Below are positions 56,987 through 64,000 of a stretch of DNA of 64,000 nt, piece by piece. The stretch covers positions 791,731 to 855,730 of the forward strand of contig NZ_JTAN02000012.1 of assembly GCF_000949135.2 (NCBI RefSeq). Reading direction: 5' to 3'. The notes under the pieces are model-generated. The model saw nothing but the letters and a program-made list of their open reading frames with translations, had not been told where the DNA came from and did not search any database. Source of the stretch: Burkholderia sp. USMB20. Lineage in GTDB: Bacteria; Pseudomonadota; Gammaproteobacteria; Burkholderiales; Burkholderiaceae. How positions within the stretch are numbered: the first letter of the stretch is position 1; the number at the start of each line of letters is the position of its first letter. Made by a program: the position numbers and the translations under genes.

Positions 56987-57484
56987 TCAGGCCGGCGTGG
57001 TGGGGGTGGCCGACGCGGCATCGAGCGCGCAGGCTTCGGTAAATGGCGCGGGCTGCGCGATCCGGAAGCCGAAGTCGCGTGCGGTGCGCTTCGCGAGCTT
57101 GAGCAGCGCACGGTCCTTCGACACGAGCCAGTCGGCCTGCGCGGCGCGCGCGAGCTCGAGAAACTTCTGATCGTCGCGGTCCTTGCACTTCGGCAGCGGC
57201 GGCGCGTCGGCGTCGACGGGCGGCGGCTCGACGAGGCGCGTCAGGCGGGCGACGGTCGCGAGCGCTTCGGCCTTGTCGATCGCGCGCGCCTGGAACTGCG
57301 GATAGTCGAGCACGAGCTCGAGTTCGTTCAGGCAGCGGCCGTCGATCACGGCGGCCAGCGTGCCGCGTTCGAGCGCAGCCCGGATCGGGCGGGTGGCGGG
57401 GTCGTCGAATACGAGTATGTCGATCCAGACGTTCGAGTCGAGCACGACGCGATGTGCGGCATGCGGGGCGAGGGAGCGGGTCAT
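56987..57484 (-). CDS. PIN-domain protein, putative toxin family
   Basis: 165 residues. The PIN fold begins VVLDSNVWIDILVF (acidic residue D16), with ELELVLDYPQF and the CKDRDDQKFLELARAAQADWLVSKDRALL block supplying further acidic residues. Such proteins are Mg-dependent RNases, often toxins. No antitoxin gene lies next to it on either side: upstream is the divergent yaaA and downstream the aminotransferase. It may be an orphan chromosomal nuclease. Confidence 0.88.
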   Translation of the reverse strand: MTRSLAPHAAHRVVLDSNVWIDILVFDDPATRPIRAALERGTLAAVIDGRCLNELELVLDYPQFQARAIDKAEALATVARLTRLVEPPPVDADAPPLPKCKDRDDQKFLELARAAQADWLVSKDRALLKLAKRTARDFGFRIAQPAPFTEACALDAASATPTTPA

Positions 57485-57541
57485 TCGTTACAATCGGTGG
57501 TTTTCGTCTGACCGCAAGGCACGGCGTGCCAGCGAGCCTCT

Positions 57542-58324
57542 ATGATAATCGTTCTCTCCCCAGCCAAATCCCTCGACTACGATACGCCCGCCCACGTCCC
57601 GTCTTACACGAAGCCTGCATTCGTCGACGATGCGTCGGAACTGATCGACGGCCTGCGCAAGCTGTCGCCGCAGGACATCTCGACGCTGATGGACATCTCC
57701 GATCCGCTCGCGCGGCTGAACTTCCAGCGCTACGCGGACTGGTCGCCGACCTTCACGACGGCCAATGCGAAGCAGGCGGTGCTCGCGTTCAACGGCGACG
57801 TGTACGAAGGGTTCGATGCCAGATCGCTGTCGGCCGCCGATCTCGACTATGCGCAGCAGCACGTGCGCGTGCTGTCGGGCCTGTACGGGCTGCTGCGGCC
57901 GCTCGACCTGCTGCAGCCGTACCGGCTCGAGATGGGCACGCGTTTCGCGAACGCGCGCGGCAAGGATCTGTATGCGTTCTGGGGCGACCGCATCACGCGG
58001 GCACTGAACGAGCAGCTCGAGACGCGCAGCGGCGCGGCACGTGTGCTGATCAACTGCGCGTCGACCGAGTACTTCAAGTCGGTCAAGCCGAAACTGCTGG
58101 CCGCGCCGATCGTCACGCCGGTGTTCGAGGACTGGAAGGGCGGCCGCTACAAGATCATCAGCTTCCATGCGAAACGCGCCCGTGGCCTGATGGCGCGCTA
58201 TATCGTCGAGAACCGCATCTCCGAGCCGGCCGCGCTGAAGGATTTCGCGGTGGAAGACTACGCGTTCGATGCCGCTGCGTCGAACGATTCGACTTACGTA
58301 TATCGCCGGCGAATCGGCGAGTGA
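57542..58324 (+). CDS. yaaA: Peroxide stress protein YaaA (DUF328)
   Basis: 260 residues with the family N-terminus [47 protein letters not shown] in the first third, and [23 protein letters not shown] near the C-terminus. YaaA is a DNA-binding protein that lowers intracellular free iron under peroxide stress in E. coli, limiting Fenton damage. Divergent from the PIN gene with 57 bases between. Confidence 0.95.
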   Translation: MIIVLSPAKSLDYDTPAHVPSYTKPAFVDDASELIDGLRKLSPQDISTLMDISDPLARLNFQRYADWSPTFTTANAKQAVLAFNGDVYEGFDARSLSAADLDYAQQHVRVLSGLYGLLRPLDLLQPYRLEMGTRFANARGKDLYAFWGDRITRALNEQLETRSGAARVLINCASTEYFKSVKPKLLAAPIVTPVFEDWKGGRYKIISFHAKRARGLMARYIVENRISEPAALKDFAVEDYAFDAAASNDSTYVYRRRIGE

Positions 58325-58412
58325 CCGAGCCGGCCGTTCACGAGACGGCCGGTGCATGCATGAGGCCGGACACGTGGCAGACCGCCCGCTCCGGTCGCAA
58401 TTGGAGAGACAG

Positions 58413-59567
58413 ATGACCCTTTCGATCACCAGCAATTTCGACGCAGGCGCCGTCGACGTCGTGTCGTGCGACAGCCCGGACGCGATCCGGCTGCGCATAC
58501 GTGGCGACAACCGCTCGGAATTCGCGCAATGGTTCTACTTTCGCCTGACGGGCGCGCGCGGCGAGCGGTGCGTGATGTCGTTCGAGAATGCAGCCGAATG
58601 CGCGTATCCGTCGGGATGGCGCAACTACAGTGCAGTCGCGAGCTACGACCGGGTCGACTGGTTCCGCGTGCCGACGACATTCGACGGCAAGACGATGACC
58701 ATCGACCATACGCCCGAGTTCGACAGCATCTACTACGCGTATTTCGAGCCGTACTCGGAAGAGCGCCATGCGGCGTTCCTCGGCGCGGTTCAGCAATTGC
58801 CGCAGGCGAGCGTCGTCGAACTCGGCCGCACGGTCGAAGGCCGTCCGATGTCGCTGCTGACGCTCGGTACGCCGGAAGTCGACGGGGCACCGAAGAAGAA
58901 GGTATGGATCATCGCGCGCCAGCACCCGGGCGAGACGATGGCCGAGTGGTTCGTCGAAGGGCTCGTCAAGCGGCTGGCCGGATGGGGCGACTGGGCGGGC
59001 GATCCGGTGGCGCGCAAGCTGTACGACCGCGCGACGTTCTACATCGTCCCGAACATGAATCCGGACGGCAGCGTGCACGGCAACTTGCGCACCAACGCGA
59101 CGGGCGCGAACCTGAATCGCGAGTGGATGGAGCCCGATGCCGAGCGCAGCCCCGAAGTGCTGGCCGTGCGCGATGCGATCCATGCGATCGGCTGCGACAT
59201 GTTCTTCGACATTCACGGCGACGAAGATCTGCCGTACGTGTTCGTTGCGGGTTCGGAGATGCTGCCGAGCTTTACCGAGCAGCAGGGCAGGGAGCAGACC
59301 GCGTTCATCGAGGCGTTCAAGGTCGCGAGCCCGGATTTCCAGACCGAGCACGGCTATGCGGCGAGCAAGTACAAGGAAGACGCGCTCAAGCTCGCGTCGA
59401 AGTACATCGGCCATCAGTTCGGCTGCCTGTCGCTGACGCTCGAGATGCCGTTCAAGGACAACGCGAACCTGCCCGACGAGCGGGTCGGCTGGAATGGCGA
59501 GCGGAGCGCGGCGCTTGGCGCTGCAATGCTGGCGGCAATCCTGGTGCACGTCGAGACGTTCGCGTAA
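58413..59567 (+). CDS. M14 carboxypeptidase of the cytosolic carboxypeptidase (CCP) type
   Basis: 384 residues. An N-terminal beta-sandwich domain (about 1-125) with NRSEFAQWFYFRLTGARG is typical of CCP/AGBL proteins. The zinc carboxypeptidase domain has H171 and E174 (RQHPGETMAEW), H268 (FFDIHGDED) and the general base E344 (LTLEMPFK), plus NLNREW (233-238). GGAGAGAC lies upstream of ATG 58413. Eukaryotic homologues trim glutamate chains from tubulin; the bacterial substrate is unknown. No signal peptide, so it acts in the cytoplasm. B. cenocepacia is one of the bacteria known to carry such an enzyme. Confidence 0.92.
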   Translation: MTLSITSNFDAGAVDVVSCDSPDAIRLRIRGDNRSEFAQWFYFRLTGARGERCVMSFENAAECAYPSGWRNYSAVASYDRVDWFRVPTTFDGKTMTIDHTPEFDSIYYAYFEPYSEERHAAFLGAVQQLPQASVVELGRTVEGRPMSLLTLGTPEVDGAPKKKVWIIARQHPGETMAEWFVEGLVKRLAGWGDWAGDPVARKLYDRATFYIVPNMNPDGSVHGNLRTNATGANLNREWMEPDAERSPEVLAVRDAIHAIGCDMFFDIHGDEDLPYVFVAGSEMLPSFTEQQGREQTAFIEAFKVASPDFQTEHGYAASKYKEDALKLASKYIGHQFGCLSLTLEMPFKDNANLPDERVGWNGERSAALGAAMLAAILVHVETFA

Positions 59568-59586
59568 GCGCATCGTCGTCGATATG

Positions 59587-59622
59587 AAAAAGCCGGCGCA
59601 TCGCATGATGTGCCGGCTTTTT
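59587..59622. terminator. Bidirectional terminator
   Basis: 16-bp stem (59587-59602 with 59607-59622, one G-U pair) with loop GCAT, and A5/T5 at the two ends. It serves both the carboxypeptidase gene (+) and the DUF930 gene (-). Confidence 0.9.
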
Positions 59623-59649
59623 GGCTTCTGTCGTTGCCGCTCCGTCGTA

Positions 59650-60273
59650 TCAGGACTTCTTCGCGGTTTTCTTCTTCACGGCATTCTTCTGGCCACTGGA
59701 TTTTTTCGTTGCGACGGCTTTCTTGCCGGTGCGGCCGGATGCCTTGGCCTTCACCTTGCCGCGGTGTGACTTGCCGTTGAACTTCTTCGTCGACGACGAC
59801 GGCCGCTCGACGCGCGGCTTCAGCGGCGGCACGGGATCGTTCCAGCTGAACGCAAGCATTTGCTGACCGACGTAGCCGCAGCGGAATTTCAGCGGTGTCG
59901 GGTCGCTGCCGTCGCTGTGGACGCCGAGGCCATCCACGGTAACGATGTTGTCGACCTTCACGCGCTGCTTGCCCTGATCGAACGAATCGTTCCACGGCGT
60001 GATCGTCGCCTTGCCGTTTTCGAACGCGTTCGGCGCGAAGTCGACGCGATCGAAGGCCGACGACGTGCTGGCGATGAAGCTGCCGTGCGCCGCACAATCG
60101 GCGACGATCGGATCGGCGTGCATCTCGTTGACGAATTTGTTGATCAGTTCGGAGCGCTGGTCGAGGAGGTCGGCGAATACCGGTGCCGGAAGCGCAAGCG
60201 ACAGGCCCGCGACACAGGCCGCCAGCTTGCCGAGCGCCCGGAAAATCCGGAGCGAGGCAGGTGAGCTGTCCAT
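59650..60273 (-). CDS. DUF930 protein with lysine-rich tail
   Basis: 207 residues from ATG 60273; a longer form from ATG 60303 is possible. A signal peptide is followed by ALPAPVFA-DLLDQRSELINKF, so the protein is exported. The central domain (about 35-145) is DUF930-like, with two Cys (VADCAAHGSF and LKFRCGYVGQQMLAFSWND) that could form a disulfide. The C-terminal 50 residues are Lys/Ala/Ser-rich with KKAVATKK- and KKKTAKKS-type repeats, like histone H1. Function unknown. Confidence 0.82.
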   Translation of the reverse strand: MDSSPASLRIFRALGKLAACVAGLSLALPAPVFADLLDQRSELINKFVNEMHADPIVADCAAHGSFIASTSSAFDRVDFAPNAFENGKATITPWNDSFDQGKQRVKVDNIVTVDGLGVHSDGSDPTPLKFRCGYVGQQMLAFSWNDPVPPLKPRVERPSSSTKKFNGKSHRGKVKAKASGRTGKKAVATKKSSGQKNAVKKKTAKKS

Positions 60274-60439
60274 CTGGTTATTGGTGAGGAGCAAATGAGG
60301 CATCGGGCACGTATAGATGCCCGATGAAGATCAGGAGTTCAATCTTAGCGTAAAAAAGTTGTGCGGCAGTAGGCGTTGCACTCTCCCGCGCTGCGCAAAC
60401 GGATCGCCGCGCGCACCGCTCGCATCGGGGCCGCCGCGT

Positions 60440-61114
60440 TCAGGCGCGCGGGCCGCCGAGGCGATAGCGCCGAACGTCGAAGGTCGTGACCCACGCCGGA
60501 CGATAGACAGCGATGAGCGCGGTGGCCATGCCGGTGAACCACGCTTCGCCGAGCGCGAGCAGCGCGGTGTTCAGCAGATAGCCGGCGGGAATCACGACGG
60601 GCACGCCGTCCGCGAGCGCGAGCTGGACACCGGCCGCGGCCGCGGCGACCGAGACGATCGCGATGGCCGGTGACAGGAACCCCTGGCCGATGATGAACGA
60701 TGCGAGGTTGTGTGGGAGCCACGCGATCGCGGCGCGTTGCAGCAACGCGGACACGGCGACCGGTAGCGCGCCGTAGATCAGATAGGTGAGACCGATGCCT
60801 TGCCACGGCGCATCGAAGACGATCGCGGCGACGGCCGTGACGGCACCCATCGCGATCAGCGCAAGCGTCCAGTCGAACAGCGTGACGAGCAGCGTCGCGC
60901 CGAGCAGGTGCATGACGATGCCATCTTCGAGCCACGCATTCGAGGCCCACAGCACCGTGATCGCAGTGACGAGCGCGAGCCACACGTGCTGGAGCGTTGC
61001 GTCCTGCAGCCGGACGAAGGGACGATTCCAGAGCGCGAGCACGAGCAGCGCCACGGCGGCGATCCAGCCACCGATGCCAACCCAAAGCGGAAGCGGTGTG
61101 AAAAGAAAACCCAT
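60440..61114 (-). CDS. CbiM-like energy-coupling factor transporter permease
   Basis: 224 residues, about seven membrane helices. VMHLLGATLLVTLFDW, QGIGLTYLIYGALPVAVSALLQRAA and GEAWFTGMATALIAVYRPAWV resemble CbiM/NikM-type substrate-binding permeases. The N-terminus (MGFLFTPLPLWVG) lacks the metal-binding MHI/His2 of true CbiM, and no EcfT or ATPase genes are nearby. Substrate and partners are therefore open. It is separated from the DUF930 gene by 166 bases. Confidence 0.78.
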   Translation of the reverse strand: MGFLFTPLPLWVGIGGWIAAVALLVLALWNRPFVRLQDATLQHVWLALVTAITVLWASNAWLEDGIVMHLLGATLLVTLFDWTLALIAMGAVTAVAAIVFDAPWQGIGLTYLIYGALPVAVSALLQRAAIAWLPHNLASFIIGQGFLSPAIAIVSVAAAAAGVQLALADGVPVVIPAGYLLNTALLALGEAWFTGMATALIAVYRPAWVTTFDVRRYRLGGPRA

Positions 61115-61189
61115 GGGTCCATATTACTCGTTGAGCATCAAAGGTGGGAATCCGCACATGTCGACCGTCGCAATATCGAGACTGTCCGA

Positions 61190-62026
61190 TCAGCGGTCGC
61201 GCCGAAACCGCGCCCGCGGTTCGGCCGCGAGCGGCAGGTCGCGAGTGCTGGTGTCCGCGGCAGGCAGCGGGTATGGACGGTCGTTCCGTTGCTTGCGCAG
61301 GGGGACCGGGCCGCGTTCGCCGATGACGGGCTTGCTTGCACGATCGCGGTTCGCCAGCAGCACCTCGAGATGGGGCGACAGCCAGCCGTTGTAGATCGCG
61401 ACTGCGGCAGCGCGGTTTGCCGCGCCCAGCTGCTGGAAGATGCTGGCGAGGTGGATCTTCACGGTGCCTTCGCTGATGCCGAGCGTGCGGGCGATCATCT
61501 TGTTGGTGCTGCCCATATGGACGAAGCGCATGATCTGCGCCTGTCTAGGCGACAGGAGGCTGCTTGGCGGGCGGCGCGGCAGCGATCCGGCGAGCGTCTG
61601 GAAATGGGCATCGTGACGCGCCGCGGCGGCGGAAGGCAGCAGGCTGAGCGCGATCGGCGGGATGTAATGGCCGCCCAGCAGAACCATTTCGAGCGCCCGC
61701 ACGATCAGGTGCGGCCGTGTGGAGTGCGGGATCACGCCCGCGACGCCGTAGTTGTAGAAGCGCTGGATGGCCTCCGGCGTGGATTCGTCGATCAGCACCG
61801 CGGCGGGCGTCGGCGAGCAGGCGCTGCAGAGCGCCTGGAGTTCGCTGTGCCGCCCGACGTCCAGCCAGTCGATGGCAACGAGGTCGAAACGTTGGGTACG
61901 CAGCAGCCGGCGCGCCTGGAAACCATCGGGTGCATCGTTGATGCGGGCGTGACGGTCGATCTGCCGCAGCAGGGCTTTCAGTCCGTCACGCCGTTCGGCG
62001 TCTGAGTTAAGCACCAGGAACCGCAT
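61190..62026 (-). CDS. LuxR-family response regulator with atypical receiver
   Basis: 278 residues. Receiver-like N-terminal domain (1-125) with the putative phospho-acceptor D53 (VAIDWLD), but the usual conserved Lys position reads PHST. The LuxR helix-turn-helix is at about 157-215 (LLSPRQAQIMRFVHMGSTNKMIARTLGISEGTVKIHL). A basic, probably disordered tail of 60 residues follows. GGAGG six bases upstream of ATG 62026 fixes the start; a TTG two codons earlier abuts the ribosome site. No sensor kinase is adjacent. Confidence 0.9.
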   Translation of the reverse strand: MRFLVLNSDAERRDGLKALLRQIDRHARINDAPDGFQARRLLRTQRFDLVAIDWLDVGRHSELQALCSACSPTPAAVLIDESTPEAIQRFYNYGVAGVIPHSTRPHLIVRALEMVLLGGHYIPPIALSLLPSAAAARHDAHFQTLAGSLPRRPPSSLLSPRQAQIMRFVHMGSTNKMIARTLGISEGTVKIHLASIFQQLGAANRAAAVAIYNGWLSPHLEVLLANRDRASKPVIGERGPVPLRKQRNDRPYPLPAADTSTRDLPLAAEPRARFRRDR

Positions 62027-62164
62027 ATTCAACCTCCGTAAGGTGAGTCATTGAGCTGCCGTCGGCATGGGGTGGCTCCGATAATGACAAAAACCTTACA
62101 CGATGTCTGCTTGGCTGAAAGGATTAGGAAAAGTCTGAAATTTCTCGTGAGGGAAATGCGGACG

Positions 62165-62200
62165 AAAAAAAGCCGCTCCGGCAGGAACCGGGAACGGCTT
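62165..62200 (-). terminator. Terminator of the DUF2863 gene
   Basis: Hairpin with outer stem AAGCCG/CGGCTT (62170-62175 with 62195-62200) and an inner TCC-GG/CC-GGA helix. On the minus strand a run of seven T (62171 to 62165) follows. Confidence 0.8.
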
Positions 62201-62234
62201 CGTTGGGCAGGCTCAGCGGGCCTGCCGTGCACGA

Positions 62235-63452
62235 TCAGTGAAAGTGCGGCTGGGCGGGCGATGCGTCTTCCGGCATTTCCGCGTGGACGATCTCGCCGAG
62301 CGGATCCGCATAGAGCGGCACGCCACAGTCGTCGCAGTACTCGGGCTCGAAGCGGCCTGCGTGCCGGCGGACGTCGGTTACGCCGCATTCCTTCAACAGA
62401 CTCACGATCTCCTCGAGCGGCCCTTCGATCGGTGCTTCGCCTTCGAGCGTCGCGCTGTCGATCGACACGTCGCCGTTCTCGCGACCGTACAGCGGCCACA
62501 CGACGCCATAGATCACGTCGTTGCTGGCACGTCGCGTGAAGCCGACGCGATACTCGTCGATCCGGCGCTCGCCAAAGCCCGCGACCACCGCGCGCAGCTC
62601 TTGCGGTGCCGCACCAAGTGTGTCGAAAAGATAACGGATGGCCGTTCGGACCGTGTGCGGACGGATGCGCTCGTCCGCATCGCGGCAGGCCGAGTAGTAC
62701 GCGTCCGGAAGCAGGCATTCGAACTCGCAGCCTGGCAGGGCAGCCGACAGGTTCGGGCCGCCCTGGGCAGTCCATTGCTCGAGACACTGGCCGCGTTCGA
62801 TCCGGTTGCCGTGTTCTTCCTCCTGCCAGCGAAACAGCGGTGCGCCGGCCGGCGCGGCGACGACGGCGAGCAGGAAGCGCGGGTCGGCCAGGATCGGTGA
62901 GGTTTCGGGCAGGTCGCCGAAGCTGAGCTTGGCGGCGTGCTGGCCGAGCGCCGCGTGCGCGAGCTGCTGGGCGAGCCGATAGGTCTCGACGTGGTGGCGC
63001 GGCAACTGGTCGATGCTGTACAGGAACGGGGCCAGCCCGACGAGCGTGCCGGTGGCGAGCACGTGCGCCTGCAGGTGCGTGCGCAGTGCGTCGGCGACGT
63101 CGCCTTTCAGCGGGCCCGACGGAATCATGTAGCGCGTCCAGGCGAGAACGGGAACGGCGACCAGCAGCGCATCGTACGGCTGGCCGTCGTGTTCGATCAC
63201 CATCGATTCGCTATGCGTCTCGGCCATGTCGGCGAGCGCGCCATAGGCGTCGGGGTGGTTCTGCTGCAGATGGTCGAGTGCTGCGTCGAGCGTGGTCTGG
63301 TTGCCGTTGCGAACAATCTTGGCAAGCAGCGCATCGAGCTTCGCTTCCCAGAAGCGATCCTCGATGCGACTGCCCGAGGCGAAGAGCGCAAGCGACAGGC
63401 CGACCAGTTTGTCGGCGTCGGGGGGGAGGCGTTTGGCGATTCGCTGGCGCAT
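62235..63452 (-). CDS. DUF2863 family protein
   Basis: 405 residues from ATG 63452 (MRQRIAKRLPPDADKLVGLSLALFASGSR). The first 110 residues are helical. A large mixed domain follows, with YDALLVAVPVLAWTRYMIPSGPLKG and FECLLPDAYYSACRDADERIRPHTVRTAIRYL. The C-terminus has a CDDCG motif (near 377) that could bind metal with nearby His. No catalytic motif is known to me; the family looks restricted to Burkholderiales and relatives. Standalone gene next to the rRNA operon. An upstream ATG in frame (63614) is unsupported. Confidence 0.85.
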   Translation of the reverse strand: MRQRIAKRLPPDADKLVGLSLALFASGSRIEDRFWEAKLDALLAKIVRNGNQTTLDAALDHLQQNHPDAYGALADMAETHSESMVIEHDGQPYDALLVAVPVLAWTRYMIPSGPLKGDVADALRTHLQAHVLATGTLVGLAPFLYSIDQLPRHHVETYRLAQQLAHAALGQHAAKLSFGDLPETSPILADPRFLLAVVAAPAGAPLFRWQEEEHGNRIERGQCLEQWTAQGGPNLSAALPGCEFECLLPDAYYSACRDADERIRPHTVRTAIRYLFDTLGAAPQELRAVVAGFGERRIDEYRVGFTRRASNDVIYGVVWPLYGRENGDVSIDSATLEGEAPIEGPLEEIVSLLKECGVTDVRRHAGRFEPEYCDDCGVPLYADPLGEIVHAEMPEDASPAQPHFH

Positions 63453-63743
63453 ATTAAATACGTATAGAAAGAGGCGAAGAACCTCACATTCTAGTCCGTT
63501 CTTTGCGCCATAAGCGGTCTCGTGCTCCGGCATGGCCGGAAGGCCGAATCGGCGGGGATGAAAGAAAAATCCATCGAACCCCTTGCGCGATTGCCGGCAG
63601 GTGCTTAGAATCACGCCTCTTTCGCGCTAACGGAAACGCGGCGCGGGGGAAGAAGGGAAGCGGTGCTGTCGGGCGGGTCGTAGCGGCCTCGGCGGTGCAG
63701 GAAGTTGAACCTCAGTCGTCGCAACGAAGCAGTTAAAAAGTTG
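63453..63743. other. Intergenic region between DUF2863 and the rRNA operon promoter
   Basis: 291 bases with no supported gene. It carries the unmapped promoter of the DUF2863 gene on the minus strand and the upstream region of the rrn promoter, including AT-rich GTTAAAAAGTTG (63732-63743) that could serve as an UP element. Confidence 0.6.
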
Positions 63744-63772
63744 TTGACGAATTGAAAAAGACGGTTCATAAT
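63744..63772 (+). promoter_or_regulatory. rRNA operon promoter
   Basis: TTGACG (63744-63749), 17-base spacer, CATAAT (63767-63772), with an A/T-rich segment just upstream. Predicted start near 63779. The leader elements downstream identify it as an rrn promoter. Confidence 0.85.
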
Positions 63773-63806
63773 CTTGCTTCTCTGCTGCTGAAAACGCAGC
63801 GCTGCT

Positions 63807-63851
63807 GAGAAACGCGGAGTTTCTCGCAGAAATGCTCTTTAAAAATTAACA
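63807..63851 (+). promoter_or_regulatory. boxB/boxA antitermination signals of the rrn leader
   Basis: boxB-like 7-bp hairpin with a 5-base loop (63807-63825), then boxA core TGCTCTTTAA (63833-63842), nearly the E. coli sequence. NusB-NusE binding at boxA prevents premature Rho termination of rRNA transcription. Confidence 0.85.
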
Positions 63852-63859
63852 GCCGATAA

Positions 63860-63926
63860 GTGTGGGCGCTTGATGGTAGCGAGCTGATCTTCGGATCAGA
63901 TAGCGAAAGTATCAAGAGTCTCACAC
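63860..63926 (+). other. Structured rrn leader element with UUCG hairpin
   Basis: GTGTG (63860-63864) pairs with CACAC (63922-63926), CTTGAT (63869-63874) with ATCAAG (63911-63916), and at the tip CTGATC-TTCG-GATCAG (63884-63899) forms a UUCG tetraloop hairpin. The whole folds into one three-tier arm, likely important for pre-16S processing. Confidence 0.7.
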
Positions 63927-64000
63927 TAAAGTAAGTCAGGTTTATGAAGTGATTCATATTCCTGTCAGCTTTGAGTGAGCGACCGGTTCTTAACTGAACC

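Larger units (their letters stand above)
63779..64000 (+). other. 5' leader of an rRNA operon (16S gene begins beyond the window)
   Basis: The leader matches the order known from E. coli rrn operons. A boxB-like hairpin (GAGAAAC/GTTTCTC, 63807-63813 with 63819-63825, loop GCGGA) is followed by boxA TGCTCTTTAAAAATTAACA at 63833-63851 and boxC-like GTGTGGGC at 63860-63867. It continues to the window end in GGTTCTTAACTGAACC, presumably shortly before mature 16S. No 16S sequence is inside the window. Confidence 0.88.

Noticed and set aside
58330-58352. 8-bp CCGGCCGT/ACGGCCGG hairpin after yaaA as a terminator
   Set aside because: No T-run follows; the downstream gene is co-directional, so it is only a possible stabilising hairpin.

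Overview
The window is a stretch of a high-GC (about 65%) betaproteobacterial chromosome, almost certainly a Burkholderia of the cepacia-complex type. Grounds: strong third-position GC bias, an unfused 14-gene nuoA-N complex I operon preceded by secG and tRNA-Leu(GAG), betaproteobacterial families such as DUF2818, DUF2863, DUF3106 and DUF3619, and a cytosolic-carboxypeptidase-like M14 enzyme known from B. cenocepacia. Gene content is that of a core, essential-gene-rich replicon. I see no insertion sequence, prophage, integrase, CRISPR array or clear pseudogene.

Layout. 1-6033 (+): end of a DUF333 gene, a guanidine-II riboswitch with its SMR guanidinium exporter, a DUF4126 membrane protein, an FtsX-type permease, a truncated hemoglobin, an AlaX editing protein and DUF924. 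6135-10385 (-): a GT39 membrane glycosyltransferase, then a TetR / LOG-family / SDR operon. 10578-13114 (-): a PlcP-like phospholipase, a GT4 glycosyltransferase and diacylglycerol kinase, with a Pho-box-like site in front. This reads as a phosphate-starvation lipid-remodelling operon. 13374-15670 (-): ECF sigma factor, one-TM DUF3619, one-TM DUF3106 with LTxxQ-like motifs, and an RDD protein. 16023-23040 (+): ilvI-ilvH-ilvC, psd-pssA, then leuA behind a leucine-rich leader peptide. 23120-26247 (-): a SulP anion transporter paired with beta-carbonic anhydrase, and a lipoprotein. 26438-33231 (+): orphan periplasmic binding protein, rpsO, pnp with a long leader hairpin, quinone oxidoreductase, tpiA, secG, tRNA-Leu. 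33386-49221 (+): nuoA to nuoN, DUF2818 and a Nudix hydrolase. 49358-55731: DUF1178, two acyl-CoA dehydrogenases and two MaoC hydratases (+); a GST and an enoyl-CoA hydratase (-); a second GST (+). Two of the promoter regions here share a palindrome. 55781-63452: aminotransferase, PIN protein, YaaA, CCP-like carboxypeptidase, DUF930, CbiM-like permease, LuxR-type regulator and DUF2863. 63744-64000 (+): promoter and antitermination leader of an rRNA operon whose 16S gene starts beyond the window.

How the genes work together: branched-chain amino acid synthesis (ilv, leu) is next to phosphatidylethanolamine synthesis (psd, pssA). Lipid turnover (PlcP-like, GT4, DgkA) and acyl-CoA oxidation supply or recycle membrane lipids and reducing equivalents, and complex I oxidises the NADH. 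The most interesting signals are regulatory or systems-level: the Pho-box/PlcP-GT4-DgkA cassette, the sigma/DUF3619/DUF3106 set resembling CnrHYX, the Leu-rich leader with rare CTA codons and an apparently leaderless start, and the shared palindrome in front of two acyl-CoA gene sets. All assignments rest on reading the sequence; no database search was possible.
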